Source of the DNA: Romboutsia maritimum | GTDB lineage: Bacteria > Bacillota > Clostridia > Peptostreptococcales > Peptostreptococcaceae | Direction: 5' to 3' | Assembly (NCBI RefSeq): GCF_002251085.2 | Contig: NZ_NOJZ02000001.1 | Coordinates: 186,001-250,000 of the forward strand | DNA length: 64,000 nucleotides | In this document: one piece after another, positions 27,313 to 35,832 of the stretch | How the letters are laid out: each line of letters starts with the position of its first letter | Position numbering within the stretch: the first letter of the stretch is position 1 | Program-made: the position numbers and the translations under genes | The notes under the pieces: generated by a model | Database searches by the model: none | Told to the model about the DNA's origin: nothing | The model's input: only the letters and a program-made list of their open reading frames with translations

Positions 27313-28014
27313 TTACAGTATATCATCCAATGCGATTCTAGCTGCTAATTGTTCTGCTTCTTTTTTGCTCTTTCCTTCTCCAACTCCTAAAACCTGTTCA
27401 TTTAATCCAACTTGCATAACAAATCTTTTATTATGATCTGGACCTTTTTCTTCTATTAATTTATACCAAATATTATTTTCACCTTTACTTTGTAAAACTT
27501 CTTGAAGATGTGTTTTATAATCTCTAAATATTTTTCCTTTTCTAGAATCAGATATTATATTTTTCATATAATTCAAAATAAATATTCTAGCGTTTTCTAA
27601 TCCACCATCTAAATATATAGCTGCTATTACGGCTTCTAAAGCATCTGCTAGTATAGATATCCTTTGTCTTCCTCCCGTTGCCTCTTCACCTTTTCCAAGT
27701 AACATGTATTCACCTAATTTAATTTCATTAGATACTTCACTTAAAGACTCCTCACATACTATATTAGCTCTAAGCTTAGTTAATTCACCTTCTGGCAATT
27801 CATGTTCTTCGTTAAATAAATAATCACTTACTACTATACTTAATACTGAATCCCCTAAGAACTCTAATCTTTCATTAAAATTGTATCTCTTATTTTCATT
27901 AGAATAAGAACTATGTGTAAGAGCTTCTAATATGTACTCCTTATTTTTAAATTTGTAATTTATAATATGTTCAAATTTAGATATATTGTCTAATATTTTT
28001 TTATTTAATTTCAT
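27313..28014 (-). CDS. rnc: Ribonuclease III
   Basis: Double-strand-specific endonuclease for rRNA and mRNA processing. The signature NERLEFLGDSVLS (residues ~44-56) carries the catalytic acidic residues, a second acidic site is ALEAVIAAIYLD, and the C-terminal dsRNA-binding domain (DYKTHLQEVLQ to GKSKKEAEQLAARIALD) is complete. 233 residues. In Bacillus rnc is preceded by acpP; here the upstream gene encodes a zinc-ribbon protein, separated by a terminator. Confidence 0.97.
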   Translation of the reverse strand: MKLNKKILDNISKFEHIINYKFKNKEYILEALTHSSYSNENKRYNFNERLEFLGDSVLSIVVSDYLFNEEHELPEGELTKLRANIVCEESLSEVSNEIKLGEYMLLGKGEEATGGRQRISILADALEAVIAAIYLDGGLENARIFILNYMKNIISDSRKGKIFRDYKTHLQEVLQSKGENNIWYKLIEEKGPDHNKRFVMQVGLNEQVLGVGEGKSKKEAEQLAARIALDDIL

Positions 28015-28106
28015 AATACTACCTCCGAGTTAATTATCTCTAGATTATAGTGTACTATTTTTCTTCAACTATTGCAAAACTAAAATTTCTATTATTTATA
28101 TAGAAA

Positions 28107-28137
28107 AACCTATGAGATAAAAGTATTCTCATAGGTT
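28107..28137 (-). terminator. Intrinsic terminator after the zinc-ribbon gene
   Basis: 11-bp perfect inverted repeat AACCTATGAGA (28107-28117) with its complement at 28127-28137 and TTTTTC on the minus strand, 24 bases past the stop. Confidence 0.8.
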
Positions 28138-28160
28138 CTTTAATTTATCTATATAAATTT

Positions 28161-28613
28161 TTATTTGTGTTCGTGGTCACAATCACAACCACAGTCGCAA
28201 TCATCATCACATGAACAAGTACAATCATCTTCATCTTCGCCAGATAATATTATCGCTTGGCAATTAGGACAAACAATATCTACACCATCATCATATAATA
28301 AATCTTCGTCTATATCTACTAAGTCACCACAGTTAGGGCATTCCATTTCTACATAACTAAACTCTTCATCATCTTCATCGCTGTCTTCATCTTCATAAAG
28401 ATCATCTTCTACTTCTGATAAGTCTTCGTCTATAGATTCTACATATTCTATTAAGTCTGTTTGCTCTTCTTCTAAATCAACAATAGCATCAGCAAAATTT
28501 TCTAACACGTCTACTATTTTATGTATTATCTTGCCTTCTTTACTTTCCTTACTTATGTCTAATCCTTCTGTAAGACCTTTTAGGTATGCAACTTCTTCAT
28601 ATAAATATTTCAT
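28161..28613 (-). CDS. Conserved clostridial zinc-ribbon protein with Cys/Asp-rich tail
   Basis: Function unknown. It has three parts: a helical N-terminal ~60 residues (MKYLYEEVAYLKGLTEGL), an Asp/Glu-rich linker (residues 61-90), and a zinc ribbon with CPNC at 92-95 and CPNC at 115-118. The last 20 residues hold seven Cys (131, 133, 135, 139, 141, 143, 145) interleaved with Asp and end in HEHK, a metallothionein-like tail. The N-terminal part resembles the family named after C. difficile CD1247, from memory and not verified. It lies between efp and rnc, flanked by terminators on both sides, so it is probably monocistronic. A metal-binding or metal-storage role is an inference from composition. 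Confidence 0.75.
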   Translation of the reverse strand: MKYLYEEVAYLKGLTEGLDISKESKEGKIIHKIVDVLENFADAIVDLEEEQTDLIEYVESIDEDLSEVEDDLYEDEDSDEDDEEFSYVEMECPNCGDLVDIDEDLLYDDGVDIVCPNCQAIILSGEDEDDCTCSCDDDCDCGCDCDHEHK

Positions 28614-28648
28614 GTATACCCCTCTCTTTCTCTATTTTTATATAAATT

Positions 28649-28689
28649 AAAAGCTCATATATCTTTATTATTAAGATATATAAGCTTTT
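28649..28689 (-). terminator. Intrinsic terminator after efp
   Basis: Hairpin with arms AAAAGCT and ATATATCTT on one side and their complements on the other (one unpaired base each), loop of 7, 15 bases past the efp stop. Confidence 0.7.
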
Positions 28690-28703
28690 ATATACATCAT
28701 TTA

Positions 28704-29261
28704 TTAAACTCTTGATAAATAATCTCCAGTTCTTGTATCTATCTTTATTTTATCACCTTGATTTATAAATAAAGGAACTTGAACAACAGCACCAGTTTCT
28801 ACTGTAGCTGCTTTAGTTACGTTACTTGCAGTATCTCCTTTTATTCCTGGTTCAGTTTCTACAACTTCTAATTCTGCAAAGTTTGGAGCTTCCACTTGGA
28901 AAGGTTGTCCTTGATAGAATCTTATTGTAGCAACTTCATTTTCTTTTAAGAATTTAATTGCTTCTTCAACTTGGTCATAGTTTAATGGTATTTGGTCAAA
29001 AGTTTCTTCATCCATGAAGTAATATAATTCACCATCATTGTATAAATATTGCATTTGTCTTGTTTCTATTAATGCTTTTGGGAACTTATCACTTGGATTG
29101 AAAGCTTCTTCTCTTATTGCTCCACTTTTTAAGTTTTTATATTTAGTTCTAACAAACGCTGCACCTTTTCCTGGTTTAACGTGTTGGAAATCAACTATTA
29201 AACATGGTTGACCGTCTTTTTCAAATGTTACACCTTTTCTAAAATCACTTGCTGATACCAT
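28704..29261 (-). CDS. efp: Elongation factor P
   Basis: Relieves ribosome stalling at polyproline stretches. The N-terminal KOW-like domain contains [16 protein letters not shown] with the loop lysine at KPGKGAA, followed by OB domains; [37 protein letters not shown]-type C-terminus is diagnostic ([12 protein letters not shown]). 185 residues. GGAGGGAC precedes the ATG. It has its own consensus promoter. Confidence 0.97.
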   Translation of the reverse strand: MVSASDFRKGVTFEKDGQPCLIVDFQHVKPGKGAAFVRTKYKNLKSGAIREEAFNPSDKFPKALIETRQMQYLYNDGELYYFMDEETFDQIPLNYDQVEEAIKFLKENEVATIRFYQGQPFQVEAPNFAELEVVETEPGIKGDTASNVTKAATVETGAVVQVPLFINQGDKIKIDTRTGDYLSRV

Positions 29262-29300
29262 TTTTGTCCCTCCATCTAAAAATACTTTTATTATTTTTTG

Positions 29301-29367
29301 GGTGATTTTGTAATTTAACTATCACCTTATCCTTTTTCAATTATATATCCTATTGCAATCTTGTCAA
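29301..29367 (-). promoter_or_regulatory. Promoter and leader hairpin of efp
   Basis: TTGACA (29362-29367), 16-nt spacer, TATAAT (29340-29345). Close to the predicted RNA start there is a GGTGAT/ATCACC hairpin (29321-29326 with 29301-29306, 14-nt loop), of unknown role. Confidence 0.7.
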
Positions 29368-29392
29368 GTTATATTAAGTCTATATAATAATA

Positions 29393-29818
29393 TTACCTAT
29401 TATTAATTATAGCATTCACACCTAATATATAACTATAAAAACCAAATCCAGATATCTGTCCTATACAAGCCTTAGCAGTTACACTTTTTTGCCTAAACTC
29501 TTCTCTATCATGTATATTAGATATATGAACTTCTACTACCTGTTTATTAATGGATTTTATGGCATCATGAATAGCATAGCTATAATGCGTAAAAGCTCCT
29601 GGGTTTATAACAACTCCATCAAAATTTTCATTCGCTTCATGAAGCTTATCTATTATATCACCTTCATGATTACTTTGAAAAAATTCAATTTCAACTCTTC
29701 CATCAAATTCTTTCTTTATATAACTAACTAAATCTTCTAGAGTATTATTTCCATAAACCTTAGGTTCTCTTTTACCTAACATATTTAAGTTTGGTCCATT
29801 TATAACTATGATTTTCAT
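29393..29818 (-). CDS. aroQ: Type II 3-dehydroquinate dehydratase
   Basis: Third step of the shikimate pathway. INGPNLNMLGKREPKVYG carries the catalytic Arg and Tyr, FFQSNHEGDIID the Glu/His loop, INPGAFTHYSYAI the substrate Asn, and EVHISNIHDREEFR the catalytic His and specificity loop. 141 residues, normal for the type II dodecameric enzyme. It is downstream of aroK (55 bases) in an operon that also holds minor-pilin genes and aroE. Confidence 0.96.
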   Translation of the reverse strand: MKIIVINGPNLNMLGKREPKVYGNNTLEDLVSYIKKEFDGRVEIEFFQSNHEGDIIDKLHEANENFDGVVINPGAFTHYSYAIHDAIKSINKQVVEVHISNIHDREEFRQKSVTAKACIGQISGFGFYSYILGVNAIINNR

Positions 29819-29873
29819 AAAATACCCCCAACTTTTAGATTACAAACTTTTACCAATATAATAATATCATATA

Positions 29874-30380
29874 TTATCCAATAGAAACAAGTATTTGACT
29901 AACTACTTCTTCTATATTTTTTTCGTTTATATCAATTATAAAATTTGCTATTTTCTTATACTTTTCATATCTATCACTTAATAATGTTTTTATTGTATTA
30001 TTTAAGTTACTACTTTCCTTTAAAAGTGGTCTTTTATTTATTTCTCTTGAAACATTTTTTACTATAGTCTCTACATTTGCATCTAAAAAAATGACTTTAT
30101 CTTCTTTTTTTAAAATTTCAATATTTCCCTTATTTGTAATTATTCCTCCTCCAGTAGAAATAATTATATTATCTCTTAATAAAAGTTCTTTTAATAAATT
30201 AGTTTCTAAATTTCTAAAGTATTCTTGACCATATTTTTCAAATATATAAGAGATACTAACTCCTTGAACTTTTTCTATCTCATTATCCATATCTACAAAT
30301 TCTACATTTTTTATCTGTGATAATTTTTTACCTACTACACTTTTTCCTGTACCCATAAATCCTATTAATATAATTCTCAT
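29874..30380 (-). CDS. aroK: Shikimate kinase
   Basis: Phosphorylates shikimate at the 3-OH with ATP. Walker A GFMGTGKSVVGK at residues ~7-18, substrate motif VDMDNEIEK, and STGGGII. 168 residues. Its ATG overlaps the stop of the upstream minor-pilin gene as ATGA, so synthesis of this kinase is translationally coupled to a pilin gene, an unusual pairing. Confidence 0.95.
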   Translation of the reverse strand: MRIILIGFMGTGKSVVGKKLSQIKNVEFVDMDNEIEKVQGVSISYIFEKYGQEYFRNLETNLLKELLLRDNIIISTGGGIITNKGNIEILKKEDKVIFLDANVETIVKNVSREINKRPLLKESSNLNNTIKTLLSDRYEKYKKIANFIIDINEKNIEEVVSQILVSIG

Positions 30381-30925
30381 ATAATATCTCCCTCAAAATT
30401 TCTTATGTATATTTTAAATTTACTTTCATGTATTTGCTTATTTTTTGATAGTTTAAGAATCATATTTACATATTTGCCATCTTTAGATATGTTCACATAT
30501 ATTTTATCTATATAATCTCCAATTTCATATCCTCCACGGCTACTTATTTCATTATTTATTGAATTAATAAATAATTTATTTTTTCCTTCTTTTAAATTTA
30601 ATTCTATATCTTTATTGGAATTGTTTATTTTTTCGTTTTTATATTTACATTTTATTGAATTTACATTTTTATAATTCTGTTCTTTAAATTCACTTTCTTC
30701 TTTATTACTAATATTAACTCCTATTATACCCATTGAATTGCCAATTACGTCCTCTATATGTCTTGTCATATCCATTGCTTGTTGTTGCAGTTCTATTTTA
30801 TCTTCTATAGAATTTTTTATATTTAAACAAAATATTAAAAGTGAATAAAGTAACAGTATTAAAATACTCATTATAGATAATGATACTATACTTTCCAAAA
30901 GAATATATCCTTTTTTACACTTCAT
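30377..30925 (-). CDS. Minor type IV pilin (PilW/GspJ-like prepilin)
   Basis: Type IV pilin-like protein. The leader MKCKKG is followed by the cleavage point before YILLESIVSLSIMSILILLLYS: Tyr at +1, Glu at +5 and a hydrophobic helix, exactly the prepilin peptidase (PilD) pattern. The C-terminal 145 residues are mostly strand-forming and Lys/Asn-rich. The size (182 residues) and last position in the set suggest a PilW/GspJ role. It overlaps the preceding pilin gene by 11 bases and aroK by 4. No pilin motor or PilD gene is in the window. Confidence 0.8.
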   Translation of the reverse strand: MKCKKGYILLESIVSLSIMSILILLLYSLLIFCLNIKNSIEDKIELQQQAMDMTRHIEDVIGNSMGIIGVNISNKEESEFKEQNYKNVNSIKCKYKNEKINNSNKDIELNLKEGKNKLFINSINNEISSRGGYEIGDYIDKIYVNISKDGKYVNMILKLSKNKQIHESKFKIYIRNFEGDII

Positions 30926-31354
30926 ATTTTCCTTCTTTCAAAAGAGTTCTTCCACTTATTGGAACAATTGTTATCTCTTTATATACTTTTTTGCCAAATA
31001 TCTTAATTTTACCTCCACGCTCTTCTAAACTTCCATCTGTTCTGAATTTAACTCTAATTATACTTGGATTTATTTTTATATTTGATGGTATTGAAATTTC
31101 TTTTATATTTTTTTTGTTATTTTTAAGGACATATCCGTTATAACCACTACTAAAAGTCCATAGTATATAAACACTACCATCTCCTAACATATTACTTCTT
31201 CTGACATATCTAATATCTGAGCATAACTGTTTTGTAAAAGAATTAATATGGTATTTTTCAATACTATATTTCGGAAAACATATAGTTCCTATTAAAAGCA
31301 CTATGCTCATAGCTATCATCAATTCTACAAACGTCACATTCCTTCTCTTTTCAT
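30915..31354 (-). pseudogene. Minor type IV pilin (FimT/GspH-like) with a 2-nt shift between leader and mature part
   Basis: AAGGAG at 31365-31370 precedes an ATG at 31352-31354 that encodes MKREGM and then a TGA at 31334-31336. The mature pilin sequence TFVELMIAMSIVLLIG continues in another frame. Removing one TG of the ATGTG at 31335-31339 would restore MKREG followed by MTFVEL, a perfect prepilin with cleavage after Gly and Glu at +5. The only other start is the GTG at 31335-31337, which overlaps the TGA and gives a 140-residue protein without a leader. The distal part (residues ~60-140) has the GspH-like Tyr/Gly pattern and is intact. Either it is a recent lesion or the GTG is used by stop-start coupling. 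Confidence 0.7.
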
Positions 31355-31358
31355 AATT

Positions 31359-32033
31359 TTATATCTCCTTGTAATCATATATTGTTACTAAGTCTTTCTC
31401 ATCAATATCTAGTTTTATATTAATATCTTCTAGTATTTCTTGATTTTGATTATCTATTTCTATTGATTCAACACTTTTTATATGGTCTGATTGTATAAGA
31501 TCTGTATTTTCTAAGGTATGATTATTTTTAGTTTCTTCATTATTTTTAACTTCATTTTCTTTTTCTATATCTTTTTCCTTTGTATACCATGGATTTTTTA
31601 TATTAACATTTACTTTAATGGTTTTTTTGTAATTTTCATTTTTCACCTTACTTACAATATCAAATTGTAATATTTCATTTTCTAAGCATAAATCAATCTC
31701 AGAAAATTTTAATGTTATATTTTTCAAACTACTTTTCGAAATATCTTCTATGTTATTAATAAATTTATAGTAATTATTCCCCAAGAAATATTCTCTAAAT
31801 TCCTCTTTATTTTCACTTAATTCTACAGCATTTTTAACTTCTCTTAATATATTACTATATACTATTTCTATAGCACTCAAAGATTCTTCCTTCATATTTA
31901 TATTTTTAAAATCTAGACTATGTATATTGTTATTTGTATATATTAAATTAATACACATCATACATATTACACTTATAATAGAAAATATTATCAATGTTAT
32001 TATTAATATAGACCCTTTATTATTTCGTAATAT
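31359..32033 (-). CDS. Minor type IV pilin (PilX/GspK-like) with ATA at the expected start
   Basis: In frame upstream of the first legal start (TTG, 31992-31994) the DNA encodes LRNNKG followed by SILIITLIIFSIISVICMM, a typical prepilin leader plus hydrophobic helix without Glu at +5, as in the GspK/PilX class. The codon where ATG is expected (32031-32033) is ATA, with GGAG about 10 nt upstream; the next codon upstream of that region is a TGA in frame. Starting at the TTG would delete the leader and part of the helix. The mature part is long, charged and Lys/Glu-rich. It overlaps the preceding pilin gene by 14 bases. It may be silenced by a start mutation or use a non-standard start. Confidence 0.6.
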   Translation of the reverse strand: MLRNNKGSILIITLIIFSIISVICMMCINLIYTNNNIHSLDFKNINMKEESLSAIEIVYSNILREVKNAVELSENKEEFREYFLGNNYYKFINNIEDISKSSLKNITLKFSEIDLCLENEILQFDIVSKVKNENYKKTIKVNVNIKNPWYTKEKDIEKENEVKNNEETKNNHTLENTDLIQSDHIKSVESIEIDNQNQEILEDINIKLDIDEKDLVTIYDYKEI

Positions 32034-32376
32034 AACTACTCAACTCCATACTTTTTACATTTAATTTTACTTTAACATCTATTTTATAACATCGATAATA
32101 ATCTTCACTTTTTTCTATACTAGTTTCTATTTTATAGCCTTCATATTCTTTTAAATTGCAATATTTTTCTTGTTCTATATTATTATTTCTAACAAAATAT
32201 TTCATATCTTCTATATATGTTTTTGCTATATTCAGCATTTCTATATTTTTTTCATTACTGTTTACTAAATTATAACTTGAATAAATTGAAGTAGATACCA
32301 TATATACAGCCACACATATAATTGATAAACTAACTATACATTCTATAGAAGTAAATCCATTATTTTTATAACTCAA
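32020..32376 (-). CDS. Minor type IV pilin (PilV/GspI-like prepilin)
   Basis: The leader MSYKNNG is followed by FTSIECIVSLSIICVAVYMVS: Phe at +1, Glu at +5 (residue 12) and one hydrophobic helix, a clean PilD site. 118 residues. The start is a TTG (32374-32376) with AAGGAAG 5 nt upstream. It is the first of four prepilin genes and lies 21 bases after aroE. Confidence 0.8.
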   Translation of the reverse strand: MSYKNNGFTSIECIVSLSIICVAVYMVSTSIYSSYNLVNSNEKNIEMLNIAKTYIEDMKYFVRNNNIEQEKYCNLKEYEGYKIETSIEKSEDYYRCYKIDVKVKLNVKSMELSSYITK

Positions 32377-32397
32377 AATATCTTCCTTTCTTATAGT

Positions 32398-33252
32398 TTA
32401 TTGTTTTACAATTTTTAAATACATCTCTTTTAATATTTGAGCATCTTTCTTTGATGGCTTTATATTTGTCCAAATATAAAATGCATGTAATCCTTGATTT
32501 ATTAACATATCTATTCCGTGAACTACATCTAAGTTTTGCTTAATAGCCCAATTTAAAAATTTTGTATTATGAGGTTTATATACAATATCGCAGACTAAAG
32601 TATCATTAGTTTTTATTTTTTCATCTATTGGACATTCATCACTATTCATTCCTATAGGTGTTGTATTTATTAATATATCTATATTATTCAAATCTTCTTG
32701 ATTAATAGGTTCTGTTGAGCAGCTTATTTCTGTAGAAAAATGTTTTTTAATTATATCTTTTATTTCTATAGCCTTATTAATAGTTCTATTCCTAATTTCG
32801 ATTGAATAAACTCCATTATTAGCTAATTCTATAGCTATGCTTCTACATGCACCTCCTGCACCTAAAACAGCTACTCTTTTATTTTTTACCTCATAACCTT
32901 TATCTAAAATAGATTTTACAAATCCTACTCCGTCAGTATTGTAACCTTTTAATTCCCCTCCTTCATTTTTAAGTGTATTTACAGCTCCTATTAACCCTGC
33001 ACTCATGTCTACTTTATCTAAATATTTAATCACATCTACTTTATAAGGTATCGTTATATTACATCCACCTATACCTAAAGATTTTATTCCCTTTATAGCA
33101 TCTTCTAATCTATCCTTATCCACATCAAAACATGAATATATACTATTTACATTATATTTTTCAAACAAATAATTTTGTATATTAGGCGAAAAACTTTGTT
33201 TTACTGGATGCCCTAAAAGACATATAGTTGTTGTATTTGAATTGATATTCAT
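32398..33252 (-). CDS. aroE: Shikimate dehydrogenase
   Basis: NADP-dependent reduction of 3-dehydroshikimate. Substrate site: KQSFSPN (Ser-x-Ser class), NITIPYK (catalytic Lys) and NTDGVGF (catalytic Asp). The nucleotide-binding loop is VLGAGGACRSI near residue 130, and NTTPIGM follows. 284 residues. GGAGGAG precedes the ATG. It stands 60 bases downstream of the sensor-kinase pair with no visible terminator between, so the kinases may be cotranscribed with the aro and pilin genes. Confidence 0.95.
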   Translation of the reverse strand: MNINSNTTTICLLGHPVKQSFSPNIQNYLFEKYNVNSIYSCFDVDKDRLEDAIKGIKSLGIGGCNITIPYKVDVIKYLDKVDMSAGLIGAVNTLKNEGGELKGYNTDGVGFVKSILDKGYEVKNKRVAVLGAGGACRSIAIELANNGVYSIEIRNRTINKAIEIKDIIKKHFSTEISCSTEPINQEDLNNIDILINTTPIGMNSDECPIDEKIKTNDTLVCDIVYKPHNTKFLNWAIKQNLDVVHGIDMLINQGLHAFYIWTNIKPSKKDAQILKEMYLKIVKQ

Positions 33253-33312
33253 ATATTCTCCTCCATATATTTATTGTCATTAACTTATAATTTTATACCA
33301 TTTTATTACATT

Positions 33313-35793
33313 TTAAAAGCTACATATTTTTGTATATTCATCATAAATAGAGTTATCATTTTTATTGATTGAAATATTTTTATAATTTCTAATTTTTTCA
33401 TAAGAATCAACAATTATAATTATTTCTAAGTATTTTTCTTCTTTCATTTCTATTTTTATATTTCCTCCATGTAAATCTATTATTAATTTAGCTACAGTTA
33501 CTCTTATATCCAAAATTTTTCTTTCATTATCACTTATATACTTATCATAATCAAATCCGTTTTCATTACTTATAGTTATGATTGATTTATTCGCTTTGCT
33601 TTCTAAATTAAAATATATTATGCTGTTTGGTAAAGAATATCTCATAGTCATTGACAGAAAAGTAAATATGACACTTTCAAAATCATTAGGGTCAATATTT
33701 ACTATCTTTTCTTCTTCATCAGTATCAAAAACTATATTTCTATCCTTCGTACAAATACATCTATTAAACTCTGTAACTAAATCCTCAGATATATTAACTA
33801 TATTATAATAATCTTTATCTGTATAATGGAAATCTGACTCTAACTTTACTAAATCCATTATACTATCAATTAACCCCATAGATATTTTCAAATGTTTTTT
33901 AACTATTTGTATCGTTTCTGATAAACTATCCTGTGGATTTTTTAATATTTTATATCTAAAAACAGATTCTAAAAGTTGATTGCTTGAATATATTACATTT
34001 AATGGTGTTTTTAATTCATGAGACATATTAACAAAAAATTCAGTTTTAATCTTATTTTCTCTTTCCTTAATTTCTATCTCTCTTTCTATAGCTTCCATTT
34101 TTAGTTGTTCTGTTATATCTCTGACTATTCCAACCATTTTTAGTTTTTTATTTATATCTATAAGCATTCCTCCAGATTCAATATCAACGTCATTTCCATA
34201 TTTATTTTTTATAGTAGTTCTTTTAAATTTAATACCTCCATTAGTATTTCCTGATGTAATAGTTACTTCTTCATTAATATTATCTAACCTAACGTCTTCA
34301 ATATCTTTTGAGCCCAATATATCTAAAAATGTTGAATTAGCATAAGTAAGTAATTTATTTTCAAAATTAAGTATATATATCCCCTCAGGTATTATATTAA
34401 CTAGTGCTTCGTATTTCTTTTTACTATAGTCTATATCTCTTAATATTTTTTTATAATCAGTTATATCCCTTATAACAACGAGACTTTTATTTTCTCCAAT
34501 CTCAGAAAATTCAACTCTATCTATGTTTAAACATAACTCCATTCCATTTTGACAGTTATAATGTAATTCTCCATTAGCTGCTTTTTCTATAATAATATTT
34601 TTAATATCATTCTTATTAAAATCTATATCTTGATTTTTTCCATTATTATAAATAATCTCACTATCATTAGCTACTAAAATCGAATGTGGTATATTATCCA
34701 CTATCTTTTTATATTTAATATTATTTTCTTTAATTTGTATCTTACTTTTCTTTTTATATGTTATATCTGTTATTGCACAAATTATACCTATTCTTTCATT
34801 TCCAAGATTAAAAGGAGCATATGAACATTCAAAGAATCTTCCATCTTTCCCCTCTATTTCTTCACTTAACTCTACTCCATATTCCCTTACAGCCTCTAAA
34901 TTTTCTATAAATGATTCTTTATTTTTTATACTTTTATTTAAAAATTTCTTTAAGTTTATTTTATATTTACAATCTGAATATTCATTCCACATTTTAGAAA
35001 AACTATCATCTTCATTTAGTATATATCCATCGTTATCAATTAAAAGTATACATCTATTAGATTGATTTAAGATCAACTCTAATATAGTTTGCTTTTTCTT
35101 TAGACTTTCTTCAATCTTTTTAGTAGTATTTTTATTATAATTTAGTTTTTCATAACATAACTTTATAAATATATTTGTCCTATTTAATTTGCTTAATATA
35201 TCTTTTTCTTTAAAGTTAATGTCTTTAATATGAGTTCTTGATACTTTTAAAAATATATATATACTTGATACAAAATCTAGACTTTCTCCTATATAAATAA
35301 ATTCATTTCCCGTTTTTAATATTAAATTTATAAATAGATATATAAAGTACAGAACTTGAATTATCGTATATTTAGGTTTGAATTTTTTAGTATATAAACT
35401 AATTGAAAATAGATATAATGAAGTCATTAACATATATGAAATAATAATAGTTATATATAAATATATATGTTTATCACTTGGAGCTAGTAAACAATATATG
35501 CCTAAAAAATAATTTATATTGAACAAAATATTTATATGCTTTATTTGCTTTAATTTAAAATTTAACTGAGTTACAAATGAAATTATCATAATTTTATATA
35601 TATAATTCAAAATTAGTAAATTACTATTTGAAATATCACCTAATATACAAATTGTTTTCAAAATAATTATTGTAGATATTACAAGTGTAGATATTACACT
35701 CTTTTTAAACTTGCTAACTTTGCAATTAGCATGTAAAACATATACACTCATCAAAAAAATTGCTACTGTTAATAAATTAATATATTTATACAT
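33313..35793 (-). CDS. Multi-PAS membrane sensor kinase with phospho-acceptor His but degenerate ATPase domain
   Basis: 826 residues. The first ~185 residues hold about seven membrane helices. Three PAS regions follow (about 229-345, 360-450 and 460-565). The HisKA region has a standard MSHELKTPLN with His592. The HATPase region (685-795) has lost its motifs: the N box reads VIFTFLSMTMRYS (Thr711 and Met715 where Asn is expected), the D box reads NENGFD in place of DxGxG, and no Gly-rich lid precedes LIIDLHGG. It is therefore unlikely to bind ATP by itself. It is 40 bases downstream of a second kinase with the opposite defect. Its signal and response-regulator partner are unknown. Confidence 0.85.
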   Translation of the reverse strand: MYKYINLLTVAIFLMSVYVLHANCKVSKFKKSVISTLVISTIIILKTICILGDISNSNLLILNYIYKIMIISFVTQLNFKLKQIKHINILFNINYFLGIYCLLAPSDKHIYLYITIIISYMLMTSLYLFSISLYTKKFKPKYTIIQVLYFIYLFINLILKTGNEFIYIGESLDFVSSIYIFLKVSRTHIKDINFKEKDILSKLNRTNIFIKLCYEKLNYNKNTTKKIEESLKKKQTILELILNQSNRCILLIDNDGYILNEDDSFSKMWNEYSDCKYKINLKKFLNKSIKNKESFIENLEAVREYGVELSEEIEGKDGRFFECSYAPFNLGNERIGIICAITDITYKKKSKIQIKENNIKYKKIVDNIPHSILVANDSEIIYNNGKNQDIDFNKNDIKNIIIEKAANGELHYNCQNGMELCLNIDRVEFSEIGENKSLVVIRDITDYKKILRDIDYSKKKYEALVNIIPEGIYILNFENKLLTYANSTFLDILGSKDIEDVRLDNINEEVTITSGNTNGGIKFKRTTIKNKYGNDVDIESGGMLIDINKKLKMVGIVRDITEQLKMEAIEREIEIKERENKIKTEFFVNMSHELKTPLNVIYSSNQLLESVFRYKILKNPQDSLSETIQIVKKHLKISMGLIDSIMDLVKLESDFHYTDKDYYNIVNISEDLVTEFNRCICTKDRNIVFDTDEEEKIVNIDPNDFESVIFTFLSMTMRYSLPNSIIYFNLESKANKSIITISNENGFDYDKYISDNERKILDIRVTVAKLIIDLHGGNIKIEMKEEKYLEIIIIVDSYEKIRNYKNISINKNDNSIYDEYTKICSF

Positions 35794-35832
35794 ACTCCTT
35801 CCCCTTTTACCCCATATAATTATAATTTCCCC

